From Diabrotica undecimpunctata (taxonomy: Eukaryota > Arthropoda > Insecta > Coleoptera > Chrysomelidae), in assembly GCF_040954645.1 (NCBI RefSeq), contig NC_092809.1, positions 79,000,935-79,064,934 on the forward strand: a DNA stretch of 64,000 nt. Direction: 5' to 3'. The position numbers and the translations under genes are program-made. A model generated the notes under the pieces. It did no database searches, was not told the DNA's origin, and worked only from the letters and a program-made list of their open reading frames with translations. Position 1 is the first letter of the stretch, and each line of letters opens with the position of its first letter. Positions 1 through 11,500 of the stretch are shown piece by piece.

Positions 1-1532
1 AAAAATTTCGTCCCTATATCGAAGGAGTCAAATTTCAGGTAATTACCGACCATCATTCCCTGTTGTGGTTAAAAAACATTAGTAATCCTTCTGGCAAATT
101 TGCGCGTTGGGCAATGCGTTTACGTCAGCATGATTTTGATCTTATACATCGAAAAGGAACTTCTCATATCGTCCCAGACGCACTAAGTCGCATGTTTACG
201 AATAAGTCTATCTCCGAAAAACCACAAATTTCTTATCTGGAAGTCGACAAGGACCGAATTGATCCTTGGTTCGATGATTTTCGCTCTAAGATTTTATCAG
301 AGCCCAATAAATATCCTCAGTGGAAAGTAGAGGATGATTTTGTTTTTAAATTAATTCCTTCCGAATTACCTGTTTCCACTAATAATAAAGAGTGGAAAAT
401 TTTAGTACCAAAACCCCAAAGAAATGATATTATCACTTCTTGTCACGATCCCCCTACCTGTGCCCATATTGGCTATTTCAAAACTTTAAATCGTATTCAA
501 GAGTTATATTATTGGCCCAAAATGCGGAAAGATGTGCTTCGTTTTGTTAGGTCTTGTAAAATCTGTGGAGCTCAAAAGATGTCGACTTTGGCTCCCATGG
601 GTTTAAGGGAACGAGCAAAATCAGCTAGGTTCCCTTGGCAAATAATTGCCGTAGATCTTATTGGTCCGCTTCCTCGCTCAAAAAGAGGATACACTTTTCT
701 TCTTGTTGTTACCGACTGGTTTTCGAAATTTACGTTGATTCATCCTTTGCGGAAAGCTACCACGCAAAATATTATTAATTTTCTTGAAAATGACGTTTTT
801 CTTATGTTTGGAATCCCTCAATTTCTTATATGTGATAACGCCCGAAATCTTAATAATTCTTCGTTAAAAAATTTATGTAGTAAGTATAAGGTCCAAAAAA
901 TATGGTTTAATGCTGTCTATTCGCCTCAGTACAACTTTGTTTAACGTAGCAATAAAACCATAGGAACTGCTATCAGGTGTTATATTAAAGATCATTCCGA
1001 TTGGGATAAAGAAATTCGAAAAATCCGTCAAGCTATAAATACCGCTAGACATGAAGTCACTAAATATACCCCATCTTTTCTTAATTGTGCCAGGTACGTC
1101 CCTATTGCCGGTAACTATTATTCTTTATCTGCCGATAATTTGATATCTACCGTTACTTCAGAGCAACATGACAAATATGTTTCTGAAATACGAGGGTTAA
1201 GTGAAGTATTTGATGAAATACAACTTAATCTGAATAATGCGTACCAACGCAATGCTAAAGCGTATAACTTACGGCGACGCGATGTTCAATTTCACGTCGG
1301 TGATACAGTTTGGCGACGAAATAAGGTTCTATCAAAAGCCGTCGATAAGTTTATGGCTAAGTTAGCACCCAAATATATCTTATGTACTGTAGTCAAAAAG
1401 CTGTCTCCCCTTGTATATACACTGAGAAATCCCGATGGTTCAAATGCTGGGAACTGGCATATTAAAGATTTGAAACCATATCTCAATGATTCTGATAATT
1501 CGTCAGGTGATGATGAATCCGATCAGGATTAG
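1..1532 (+). pseudogene. pol: Ty3/gypsy pol 3' part: RNase H, integrase (element G1)
   Basis: One frame is open from base 3. It begins inside RNase H (TDHHSLLWL, then the PDALSR end motif). An integrase zinc-binding H-H-C-C domain follows at about 440-575 (CHDPPTCAHIG to CKICGAQK). The catalytic core at 640-950 shows the first Asp in AVDLIGP and the second in ICDNARN. A TAA at 942-944 lies exactly where the DD35E glutamate belongs, 35 residues after the second Asp. The same frame then stays open to 1532 through the integrase C-terminal region (VGDTVWRRN and LSPLVYTLRN, a chromatin-binding-type segment). Domain order and motifs match Ty3/gypsy pol. The upstream part lies outside the window. 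The copy cannot make integrase. Confidence 0.93.
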
Positions 1533-3022
1533 TTTGGTTTTTTATCATATAACATTATCTACCGTCATATCTATATATTTATATGAATATTTTTCTCTTC
1601 TATCTTCTCTCGTTGATCTCATTGATTGCCCACCAGAAGTCACATATCTTTGAGTACGGTTAGGTGAAAGATATCACCATACCGTTATCTATTAGATCGG
1701 CTAGTGAGCTAATTACTAGCTGGTCTCTAGTATCGTACCTATAAGTAAAAAATCACTTGAATTATCTTTGAACCAAAAACTCATTACCTTACCGATAAGT
1801 GAAAAATCACTTAAATTATCTTTGAGCAAAACTTATTATCTTACCGATAAGTGAAAAGTCACTTAAATTATCTTTGAGTAAAATTTAATTTATCTTTGCT
1901 CGCTATCTTATCTTATCTTCTTATCTATCTTATTTAAGTGGAAAATCACTTAAAATTATCTGTGCGAAAGCTCATTACCTGGTCAGTACGCGAAAAATCA
2001 TTTGCTTACTGCACCGTTAAAGTGTAATAACTTTAATTACGTTATTATACTTTTATTATCTATATAGTAGTTATAGTAACTCCTTCATTATCTAGTATAA
2101 GTTTTTTTATTTGTATAAAAAACTGATACTCAATCCTTGATGGATTTATTAACCCCGAATGGCTATAAATTACTTTTGATTTGTCATACAGCCAGTGATA
2201 AATCAAGCTACTATGGTGAATCATGAGAATGAAATTCTCGACGCAAAATCTTTCTTTTTCTTCTATATTTCGGAATCTGTTTTGACCTTACTAGTTGTCA
2301 CGAGAGGAACGGCTAGGATGATGATCTGGGATTCGTCCGCTAGGGACCTGTTGAGCTTTTAAGGAAGACAAACACATTCCTCTTAATTCTTCTTACCCTT
2401 TCGTTCTTTTAGTACTAATGTTGTCTACAGACCCCTTTCCCTGATATGACTTAGAAGTTTTCTTTATGTCAACTTCAACCCGATTGTGACTTTACCGATT
2501 GTGACCCTAAATTAAATTTAGGCGTGTGATACGCGAAGCTATCAACTGACAACTAGGTACTTAATTTCCCTTTTTTTCTTCTTCTTCTACTCTTATTAAT
2601 GCTAGGTGAGTTTTATTTAATTCTTTTTGACTTTCACTTTGGCATATGCTTTCCATTGTGATTAGGATTTTATCCAGTGTTGTTATTTAAGCCATTTAGA
2701 TATCTTGTTTTTAATTAGAGATTTCCTAAAAACATCTCGTTCTCTAATTTATCTTAACGAAGTACTGATGAGTACTGATCCCGATGTTATCTCTTAAATA
2801 GGCATTTCTTTTGTATTGAGGTTTACCTTAAATAATTTTATTATCTTGACGTTTGGTTACATCATTTCTTAATGATGTTAACGTCTTTTATATCTTGTAC
2901 TTCTTTTCGAGGCACGTTCTTCGAATCGTTTAAAGGGTATAACAAAAAAATGTATCCTTAGGTTTTGATCGGAAACCGTTTTCTTTCTTCTTCTTCGCCA
3001 GTTTCCTCTCTTGGGAGGGGGC
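1533..3022 (+). other. Non-coding tract between G1 pol and its candidate 3' LTR
   Basis: I see no open frame of useful length on either strand. The tract is AT-rich and pyrimidine-rich. It carries a short tandem repeat (1735-1977) and ends in a purine run (GGGAGGGGG, 3013-3021) that would serve as the polypurine tract of the gypsy element. An env-like gene could once have been here, but nothing supports that now. Confidence 0.5.
1735..1977 (+). repeat. Degenerate tandem repeat, about 53-bp unit
   Basis: Three adjacent units begin near 1735, 1788 and 1840. Each contains AAGTGAAAAATCACTTAAAT or a close variant, followed by TATCTTTGAG. A fourth, more diverged unit lies at about 1933-1977. Each unit contains the small palindrome AAGTGA...TCACTT. 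The repeat sits in the 3' non-coding part of the gypsy element. Confidence 0.75.
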
Positions 3023-3596
3023 TGTGTAACATTTTTTTTAATTAATATATTAAATTAATTTTAATTCTTTTTACCCATGTGGATGATACGTTGATGGTCG
3101 TGTTTACGATCAGAAATTTTTATTGGAAAACTACCGAAATATGACTGAAGAATCTACCTAAGTATTTATTTAAAGAATATTTATTTAAGGAACCAAATTA
3201 CTTATCGGTGGGCATTCGTCGAGTTAAGACGCTTAGTTCACATTATCGTATCTGCTACCTTACCGTCTCTGTGCATTTTCTTTATAAGTGTGTATACACT
3301 TGTTATTTTGAGTTTCTTCATCCTATACTATATTAGATTAAATATAGTCATAAATTCAGTGTTTAATACAAGTACAGTATTAACTTCAGTGAATTAAAGC
3401 AGCAGTCGCCAGGAATTACTGTAAGTTGACATAATCTTAATATCTCCACCTATCTGGGCAAGTAACATGGTATGGAATCATATTATCTTCCATTATCTGG
3501 ATGTATCTCAAATTCATACATGTCATCAAATGTAGTTGAGAGTAGCTACTGAATTTTGCAGTCAATTAAAGAACATTCTATACTTTTTTTGTTACG
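3023..3596 (+). repeat. Candidate 3' LTR of gypsy element G1
   Basis: The start is placed right after the polypurine run, at TGTGTAAC (3023-3030). A matching inverted end, GTTACG, occurs at 3591-3596. The size (about 570 bp) is normal for a gypsy LTR. The 5' LTR is outside the window, so identity cannot be tested, and the ends are only short inverted matches. Confidence 0.35.
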
Positions 3597-4157
3597 AACC
3601 AAATAATCGACTTAACCAAGTGCGGTTTGGTTAAATTTTTATGTTTTCACTTCAGTAACTTTTTTGTATTTTTTGTAAATTTAGATTTTATTAATTTTTG
3701 TTATCCTTGGTTTTTGTTATAATTTTTTATTCATTTTTTTTTGCTGTAATATCTCGAGATACGCCAAAACTTTATTTGTGCATGCTTGTGTTATACTTAT
3801 ATCATTGTAAAGATATTTTCTAATTATATTTCTGCCTAATTTTATATGTATACCACCATTTTATAGTTGTTGGTGAATTTTTATTACTTGTGTTGCATTC
3901 AGCAGCGTCGTAATTTTGTTGTTGTTTAATATATTGTTATTGTTTTATGTATGTATTTTATTTGTCGACTCCTAACAACGTTTGACCAGTAGAAAGATCA
4001 GGCTTATTAAGTTTCGTAGGTAAGTAAGTGTAATACCTTGTATATTTATTTTTTGTTTATGTAGAGTGTTGGCCAAATTTATTCAATAATTAACTGTGAT
4101 ATCTTTTCTTGGGTTTGATCTCTGAACCTAAATATCTTTCCTTATCTCTTTTCTTTT
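3597..4157. other. AT-rich sequence, nothing recognised
   Basis: No coding frame, RNA gene or clear repeat is visible. T-rich runs dominate. Confidence 0.4.
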
Positions 4158-5106
4158 CTAAGGTTTCTTAATTTTCTCCTTAAACCCCAAAAAATTAAGT
4201 GGCCCCTGTTCTTTTTGAAGTTCTATACTTATATCCCTAAATCTTCCTTTTTGTCTTGTGATTGTTTCGGTTTTGGAGCTGGCATCGATAGCATTGTTTA
4301 TTGCTTGTTCTAGTTTTATTACACCATCTTCTAGTTCCGTAATATTATTAATTGTTGGGATGTTACCGATGTTCTCGCTCACAATTCTTCTGAAGTTTGG
4401 CAAACTTATCTTCTTTCTGTTGTGGGGCTGCAAATAGTTCATTTCTATTGTGCCCAGGGTCAGGACGATTAGATTATGTGTCGAATCGCCTTCGTTTAGA
4501 GAGTGTATCTCGTATTGTTGACCCACGTAGGATTGCAATGTCGAGATACGTAGGGACTTGTCCGTGGAAACATGTCGGTTTTAAGGAGGGATTTAATTTG
4601 CTCTGTCAGTACATTGACTGACTTTAATAGCTCATTGGCTTTTTCCCTTTCCTCCATTTCTCTGGCCTTTTTCTTGACTTCCTCGTTTTCCGGGGAGTCT
4701 TCTTTGGGCCTTAGCCTTTTCATTTTTTTGCCGATTTCGGGCTAGGCTTCGTTTTTGGAGACGATGTCCACGACAGGGGGTCTATTTCAGTTGGGGGCGG
4801 GGCTTCGTGCGATTCTGTGGCTGGGCTCAGCTCTTCGTCGATGGCTTCCATCGTTGTTACTTCATCATCGGTGTCAATTTCGCTTTTCTTTTCTTCCTCC
4901 GACTCGGGTAGATAGGAGTCATCGTCAGAAGATATTAGGATCTCAATATCATCGTTCGCGGGATTAGTGGTAGATTTAATAAATTTATTGTATAGCTCGA
5001 TCGATCTGGCAACTGAGGGGCTGGATAATTTGGATAAATCATTATCTTCTTTTTCTTATGATGTCACCTGCGTGACAATACTTTCTGGAGGGGGAATATC
5101 ACTCAT
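4158..5106 (-). pseudogene. LINE 5' fragment: ORF1 start joined to end of endonuclease region
   Basis: Read on the minus strand, an ATG at 5106 opens a protein starting MSDIPPPESIV. It has one internal TAA (5056-5058), then an acidic, Ser-rich stretch, a basic Lys/Arg patch and a Glu/Lys coiled-coil-like segment ending near 4540. The frame then shifts into a stretch (4538-4158) ending an AP-endonuclease-like domain (HNLIVLTLG) and entering the spacer before a reverse transcriptase (FRRIVSENI, INNAIDASSKTE). The order suggests ORF1 of a Jockey-type LINE fused to ORF2 by internal deletion. No reverse transcriptase follows. The family assignment is inferred from general layout and is uncertain. 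Confidence 0.5.
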
Positions 5107-5740
5107 ATTGCCGTAAGGCGGTGAACAAATGGTTCATAAAATATAGGAAAATTCTACTTAGTAAACTCTGTTTTTTTCCTTAAACCTTTTACTGGGTGCC
5201 GTCCCAGAGACCTCGCGGTAGTTCACTCCCTGTATTCACAGGGAGGGATCCTCTTCCTGTTTCTCACACCTCAGGAGTAGGGGGGCCGTTTCTGTCCGAC
5301 CTTGTCAAATGTCAAGGCCTTACAGTGTCATCCCTGACGACACACTGAGGTGATCCCGAATTTTTCGCTAACACAAAGCTATCAATAGCCTCCGCGAGGA
5401 GCCTATAAAGGCAGCTCCCCGACGGTTTAACTAAAAATAACCTCGCATCCGCTTTTCGCTCTTATGTAGGACAAGTGCTTGTGCCACACACGGTGTCTTA
5501 CTCACCGGGAGCTGAAAAGCTCCGTTGACAGCAGGTCAGTTGCCCCCACCTAAGCACACTTCTCTCTTGACTCACGTCCGCACTGTTCGTCCGCTCGAGT
5601 CAAACTTGATTTATTGCCATAACTTCAACTGTCTTTGATTCAATCAGTTCTTACCGTGGCCAATAGGCTTATTGCATATCTTTAATTGACTTTTATACAA
5701 GTCTTCGCTACTTTTACAGACACCTATTTGAGACATATAC
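5107..5740 (-). other. GC-richer leader of the minus-strand LINE fragment
   Basis: This stretch lies just upstream of the ORF1-like ATG and is clearly richer in G+C than its surroundings. It has no gene-like frame. I read it as the 5' untranslated leader and internal promoter region of the LINE, which would explain the base composition. The exact 5' end is not visible. Confidence 0.35.
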
Positions 5741-5982
5741 AGAGTCCTCGAGTCCGTGGTGTCGCCTCTCTGCTCGTTCTCTATACATTTATATTTATGG
5801 TTTCAGAAAAGTCACTCACTTGTAAGTACTTTTCTGAGCCATCTATTTTTGTATCGGTGTAACGTAACGATGGGATTGGAGAGCACAGGAGTCACAACAC
5901 AAATCTCACTCTATCATGAATCAATTGTGGTACGGCCGTATGCAGTCAGAATCTGATTTACATGTGTGCATGAGTATTTTTA

Positions 5983-6757
5983 CAGTACCGTAAACTGGGG
6001 TGAAATTGATCACACTAAAATTATTCATTATAAATAGTAAATATTTTTTTGATTAGGATTTTGACTAAAAAATGCAAACAACTGGATCAACAATTTCATA
6101 CCCTAAATGGGGCGAAATTGATTACTCCTTTTTAAGTGAATAAAAATAACATAATATGTAATAACGGCCGATCATGTTCACTCCAAAGAAATCAAAGTTC
6201 GAATTGAGAAAGCACGTACAAACTTCAATAAAATGAGAAAGGTACTTTGTGCAAGAGAACTAAAATTGGACTTGAGAGTTAGGCTGGCAAGGTGCTATAT
6301 TTTCTCGACTCTGCTTTATGGGATAGAAGCATGGACACTTAACGCGTCGACTGCTAAAAAGTTGGAAGCATTTGAAATGTGGGTGTATAGAAGAATCCTG
6401 AAGATATCATGGACCGAGCATGTAACAAACAACGAAGTCATGAGAAGAGTCAACAGAAGAATGGAAGTATTGGAAACCATCAAGACACGAAAGCTACAAT
6501 ACCTGGTGCATGTTATGCGTAATGAGAGATACAACCTACTTCAATTGATTATACAAGGGAAAATCCAGGGCAAGAGAAGTGTAGGAAGAAGAAGAATCTC
6601 ATGGTTGCGTAACTTGAGGGAATGGTACGGATGCACATCAATTGAACTATTCAGAGCAGCAGCATCTAAGATCAGAATAGCCATGATGATTGCCAACCTC
6701 CGTCGCGGAGATGGCACGTGAAGAAGAAGAAGAAGATGTTCACCCCACGTTATAAAT
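5983..6757. mobile_element. Pogo-like short inverted-repeat element (MITE) split by an RTE insertion
   Basis: The left end, TA then CAGTACCGTAAACTGGGGTG, continues as GAAATTGATC. The inverted counterpart GATCATGTTCACCCCACG is reassembled across 6171-6184 and 6744-6750 once the RTE copy and its target duplication are removed. A second copy of the motif (GGGGCGAAATTGATTA) lies at 6108-6123. CAGT ends next to TA are typical of pogo/Tigger elements. The element itself would be only about 210 bp. The right boundary is approximate. Confidence 0.45.
6185..6735 (+). pseudogene. RTE-type LINE 3' fragment (copy A)
   Basis: The frame from 6185 encodes the region after the reverse transcriptase of RTE-type LINEs: KEIKVRIEKARTNFNKMRKV, YGIEAWTL, FEMWVYRRILKISW, and a basic tail (GKRSVGRRRISWLRNLREW). 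It stops at 6721, followed directly by a short GAA-repeat tail. The copy is 5'-truncated. An 8-bp repeat, ATGTTCAC, flanks it at 6174-6181 and 6736-6743, a credible target duplication. The frame is open across the fragment, but with no RT or endonuclease it is inert. Confidence 0.85.
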
Positions 6758-6792
6758 ATTTTTCAAGAAATGTAAGCATTCTAAAAAATGTA

Positions 6793-7350
6793 TTCTTCTT
6801 CTTCTTCAAGTTCCGCTCCATCCATGCGATCCATTCATGATATTTTCAAAATACGTCGGTAACACCACATTTCGAATGCTTCTAGGTTTTTAATGTTGGA
6901 TCTTTTAAGTGTCCAAGCTTCAACCCTATACAAAAGGGTAGAGAAAATATAACATCGAAGCATTCTTATTCGGAGCGATATATTGATATCGCAATTACAA
7001 AAAGTTTTCTCATTCTATTAAAAGTTGACCATGCAATTTCAATGCGGTATCTTATTTCTTTTGTCTGATCAGTATCTTCTGTGATCCATGCTCCAAGGTA
7101 TTTGTACGAAGATATTGGTTCAATTTCTATATTATCTAGTACTAGCTTGCCCTCACTGACCTCGGCAAGCGGTAATTCTGAGATGGCTTCACTGTATAAA
7201 TTAAATAACAAGGGTGATACAATACACCCTTGGCGAACCGCACGGTGAATCTGGATATCCTCGGTCAGTTCGTTTTCAACTTTCATTTTGCTGTTTAGCT
7301 CCAATAGAGGTTACATATGATTCTAATGTCTCTACTGTCTATGTTTTTAT
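6793..7350 (-). pseudogene. RTE-type LINE, downstream part (copy B)
   Basis: On the minus strand the order is NKNIDSRDIRIICNLYW, the RT turn VRQGCIVSPLLFNLYSEA, then directly SSYKYLGAWI and EAWTLK..FEMWCYRRILKIS, and a GAA-repeat tail (6793-6807). The YADD catalytic box that should separate the second and third blocks is missing, so the RT core has an internal deletion. The piece ends at a TTAA (7351-7354), where a piggyBac element begins. The upstream part of what looks like the same LINE reappears at 14913-15480 in the same orientation. Tail-to-tail with copy A. Confidence 0.8.
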
Positions 7351-7756
7351 TTAACCCATTAGCGCCTACGGTACCATATGGGCTCCTTAGAAGGAGGTTT
7401 TTAAAACGTGAAGAATTTTTTGTAGTGGGGACTCCGAAGCAGTTTAAGTGGTTAGACAAGTTTAGTACATGTCGATACATGAATAGAAGAGTTTGTGCGA
7501 ACCAGTGGTAAAAGTTTTCGTTTGTTTTGGATATTTGAATACATGTAATAGTAATATTTTTGAAAAATATGGACATCAAATTTGTGTAAGTATTATTTAA
7601 CTCTGAAAATATTATCTAGATAATTGCAATTATACGTATATTATCAGTAACATGTAAAGGAATGTTATTATGTAAACACTGTTTTTGTCTAAATTATTAT
7701 GGCTATAAAATTTGCCTCTAAACATAGGCGTGCCCATATGGGCTGGTTAGGCGTTA

Positions 7757-7820
7757 ATGCCATTTAAGAATAATGTGCTTTATTTTAGAGGAATTACGCT
7801 TCAAGAAGCTCTAGACATAG
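7757..7820 (+). pseudogene. piggyBac transposase, N-terminal piece
   Basis: An ATG at 7757 opens a frame (MPFKNNVLYF, RGITLQEALD) that reaches the target duplication CATAG without a stop. It continues in the same frame past the BEL insertion as AYGLWLSRQF (14187 on). The join across the duplication is what identifies this as one gene split by insertion. The N-terminal region has no recognised motif of its own; identity comes from the downstream part. Confidence 0.6.
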
Positions 7821-8129
7821 TGTTCACGCCTCTATCTAATTCAAGTTTATTTTATACATTTTTACAATCCGGCAACATAGCAGCGTAGGAAGATATATTA
7901 TGCCATATGTGAAGATAAGGCGAGTCCCTTAAGGCACCCCAAAGACGACAGACGGCACTCAAATACGAGACGCGATCGGTGATACAGCATTCAGAGCGAG
8001 CGGACATAATACTTAATAAGCGTTTATATATTCATGTATTGTGTAATTCAAAATAAAGTCAGTTTTGTTTTCGCACGGAGTTTGATTATTAACCAGCGGC
8101 ACAAGCGAAGTGCATATCAAGCAAATACA
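7821..8129 (+). repeat. 5' LTR of the BEL/Pao element
   Basis: 309 bp, TGTTCACGCC to GCAAATACA, preceded by CATAG. It includes AATAAAGT (8051-8058), a likely polyadenylation signal. Immediately downstream, TGGTCTATTCGAGTCG (8130 on) begins with TGG as a tRNA primer site should; I could not name the tRNA. Confidence 0.95.
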
Positions 8130-8545
8130 TGGTCTATTCGAGTCGAATCATCAAATCTTTGTGTTGAAACAGTGTAAATTCACCGAATTCCGAACTCATA
8201 TTTGTGTCATCAAATTAGCGGGCGAAATAGTGCATTCATAGTGGCCCGAGCGAGTTAGAGACTGTCGAACGTTGTTCTTAAGACAGTTACATAATTGGAC
8301 AACTGTGGGTTTAAAATCTGTGAAGACCTATTATACGAGTTGAGGCCAAGATCCTTGGCGCCAGGAGGCTAGAGCTGTTACAATAAACATACAAATATTT
8401 TGGTGAGCATATCCACTTCACATTCCCTTTTATTTATCAGTCTTTGTACCTTTATTCTGCACATGTGATAATTCTGAGAACGTTAGGGTCGAATATCAAG
8501 CGATTTATAATCTGTTTCTGTTTACTGTTTATTCATTATAAAATT

Positions 8546-11500
8546 ATGGAGAATTTAAAGCGAAAAAGGGGCGGTTTTAAATGCAAACTCACAATATTTT
8601 CGAAATTTATATTAGCGTTAAATGATAAAATAACTAAGGGTGAAACGATTTCAGATTTAGAAATATTACAGGCTATTGAAATGGTAAATAATATAGAACA
8701 TTTACAGGGCGAATTCGATGAGGTTCAGGGGCAAATAGAAAATACGGTTCAATTTGAATTATTAGAGGATGAATATACGGAGCGCGAAGAATTCTATAAC
8801 AAATATTATTCACAATTAGCGGTAGCGCGAAAAATCATTCGCGATAATCAACAAGTAGCTTGTATAGAAAGCGATAAAGCAAGTGAGCGCTCTAAGAATT
8901 CATATACAGGGCATTGTATTGAGCTTAAACCTATCGAGTTACCAAAATTTGATGGTAATTATAATAATTGGTTAGATTTTGCAGATCTTTTTGAATCTTT
9001 AGTTAACAGAAATGAGTACTTAGACAATATAAGGCGTTTTCATTATTTACGAAGTTCATTAGGGCGGTGCGGCGCAGGTCATACGAACATTAGAGTTTAC
9101 CGCCGAAAACTATGCAGTTGCGTGGAAATTAATTAGGGAAAGGTACGATAATAAGAGATTATTAATTTCCAATCATGTTAATGCCTTATTTAATATAGAG
9201 CCAATACATAAAGAGTCATCTAATAGATTGCGGCAATTAGTTGACATTTTTTCGAAGCATTTATACGCGTTAAAGCAGCTAGGGCTACCTACTGATTCGT
9301 GGGATATACTCCTTATTCATATTATTTCTTGTAAGTTCGGTACATCGACTTTACGCGCATGGGAGAATAGCAAGACACATAATGAAATTCCTAGTTTTGA
9401 TGATTTTAAAACGTTTTTAAAATCAAGGGCGGACCTCTTAGAATCTCTTGAGGTAAATCAAGCTGAAAAACAAAATACGCGGAATATTTCTCAGGCGGGC
9501 GCATATTCACGGAATACGAAATATTCACATAACGTTCGCGGTCTATATTCATCACAGGGAACTTTAAATAAATCGGATAACACACAGTGTTGCCCTATTT
9601 GCAAAAGGGAACACAACATTTATCAATGCGACGAATTTTCAAAACTTTCATCTAGGGACAGGTTTGATAAAGTAAGACAGGTCAATCTTTGCACGAATTG
9701 TCTTAAACCTGGACATTTCTATAAGCGGTGTCGACAATCAACATGCAAGAAATGCGCGTCAAAACACCATACATTATTGCATCCAGATAGGTCAAGCGAA
9801 CAGAACGCAGCTTTAGTTCATCAAGCGGTAGAAAACGCGAGCGATATACGATCTGCAGATAATACACAAGGTAGTTTAAACACTACCAATTTGTCAGTTT
9901 CGGCAGTTAGCGCTGCAGATCAAACTATACTGTCCACAGTATTAGTTAATATTTTTGACGGCCAAGGTAAAGCATACATAGTGCGAGCTTTGTTAGATTG
10001 CGGTTCACAAAGCTCATTCATAACCGAAAATGTATGCGATAAACTTAGATTAAAAACGACAAGCGCGAACATATCAGTCATGGGCATAAATAATACTGCA
10101 TCTCCCGTTCGATTCAAATGCGAAATAAATATACAGTCGCGTAGCGATATAACTTTTCATAAAACTTTAAATTGTTTCGTAATACCAGAAATTACGGGGT
10201 GCGTGCCGGCATCTGAATTAAACATTAGCGATTTGCACATACCTAAACATTTAAAATTAGCGGATAATCATTTTCATAAACCACAAAAGGTCGAATTGTT
10301 GATAGGAAGTGATCTATTTTGGCAAATACTGGGCACAAACAGAATTAGTTTAGGTAAAAATAAACCATTCATGCAAGAAACAATGTTTGGCTGGATCATA
10401 GCAGGGCCGTATATCAGCCAAAACAAAGCATCAGAAAAGCGAATAACTAAGTGTAATTTCACAAACACAATCGAAGTTACAGAACAGCTAAGTAAGTTCT
10501 GGGAACTTGAAGAGGTTTTCAATGGAAAACCTGCACTCTCGGGCGAAGAAATTGCATGCGAAAAACATTTCGAAGATACGGTGAAACGCGACGCGACAGG
10601 CAAATTCATAGTATCATTGCCATTCAAAGAACCGATAAGTTCACTCGGTGATTCATTTCGTCAAGCAAAAAATAGATTTTTAAATCTCGAGCGTAAGTTG
10701 AATAAAGATGCCAATCTTAAAACTCTTTATAGCGAATTCATCCAGGAATATAAAGAGTTAGGACATATGAAAGGTTTATGCAGAATTACGGAAGCGGCAA
10801 CAGATTTTAGGGTAATTACTACATTTTATTTTATGCCACATCATCCAGTTTTAAAAGAAAATTCTTTGACGACACGTTTGCGCGTTGTGTTCGATTGTAG
10901 TGCGCCAACTACAAACGGCATTTCATTAAATAGTATTCAAATGGCCGGACCAACCTTACAAAATGATTTACTCTCCATTTTATTGCGTTTTAGAACACAC
11001 TTATATGTAGTTAGTGCGGATATAGAAAAAATGTACCGTCAGGTATTGGTTGCAGATGATCAAAAATCCTTACAATGTATCTTATGGCGAAATAATCCGG
11101 AAGAACCGATTGAAATATTTCAGTTACAAACAGTTACATACGGTATGAAATGCTCTTCTCACTTAGCGATTAAATGTCTAATGACATTGGCAGAGGAGCA
11201 AGAAGCTAAAAATCCTAACATTGCTAGCATTATTAAATCCGATTTTTATGTGGACGACCTTTTGACAGGTTTTGATTCAAAACAGAAAGTGCGCGAAGCA
11301 TGTAAACAACTTTTTGAGGTCCTCAAAGGCGGAGGATTTACATTGCGTAAATTCTATTTAAATGATCCTGAAATATTAAGAGATATACCGGATAATTCAA
11401 CTACGGGTTCCGTTATTCAATTCGGTAAAAACGAGAAGGCGAAAACTTTGGGATTATTGTACTCACCGCAATCAGATACTATGTTTTATAGCATATGTTC

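Noticed and set aside
5756..5956. Short plus-strand ORF
   Set aside because: No motif, non-ATG start and no homology I recognise.
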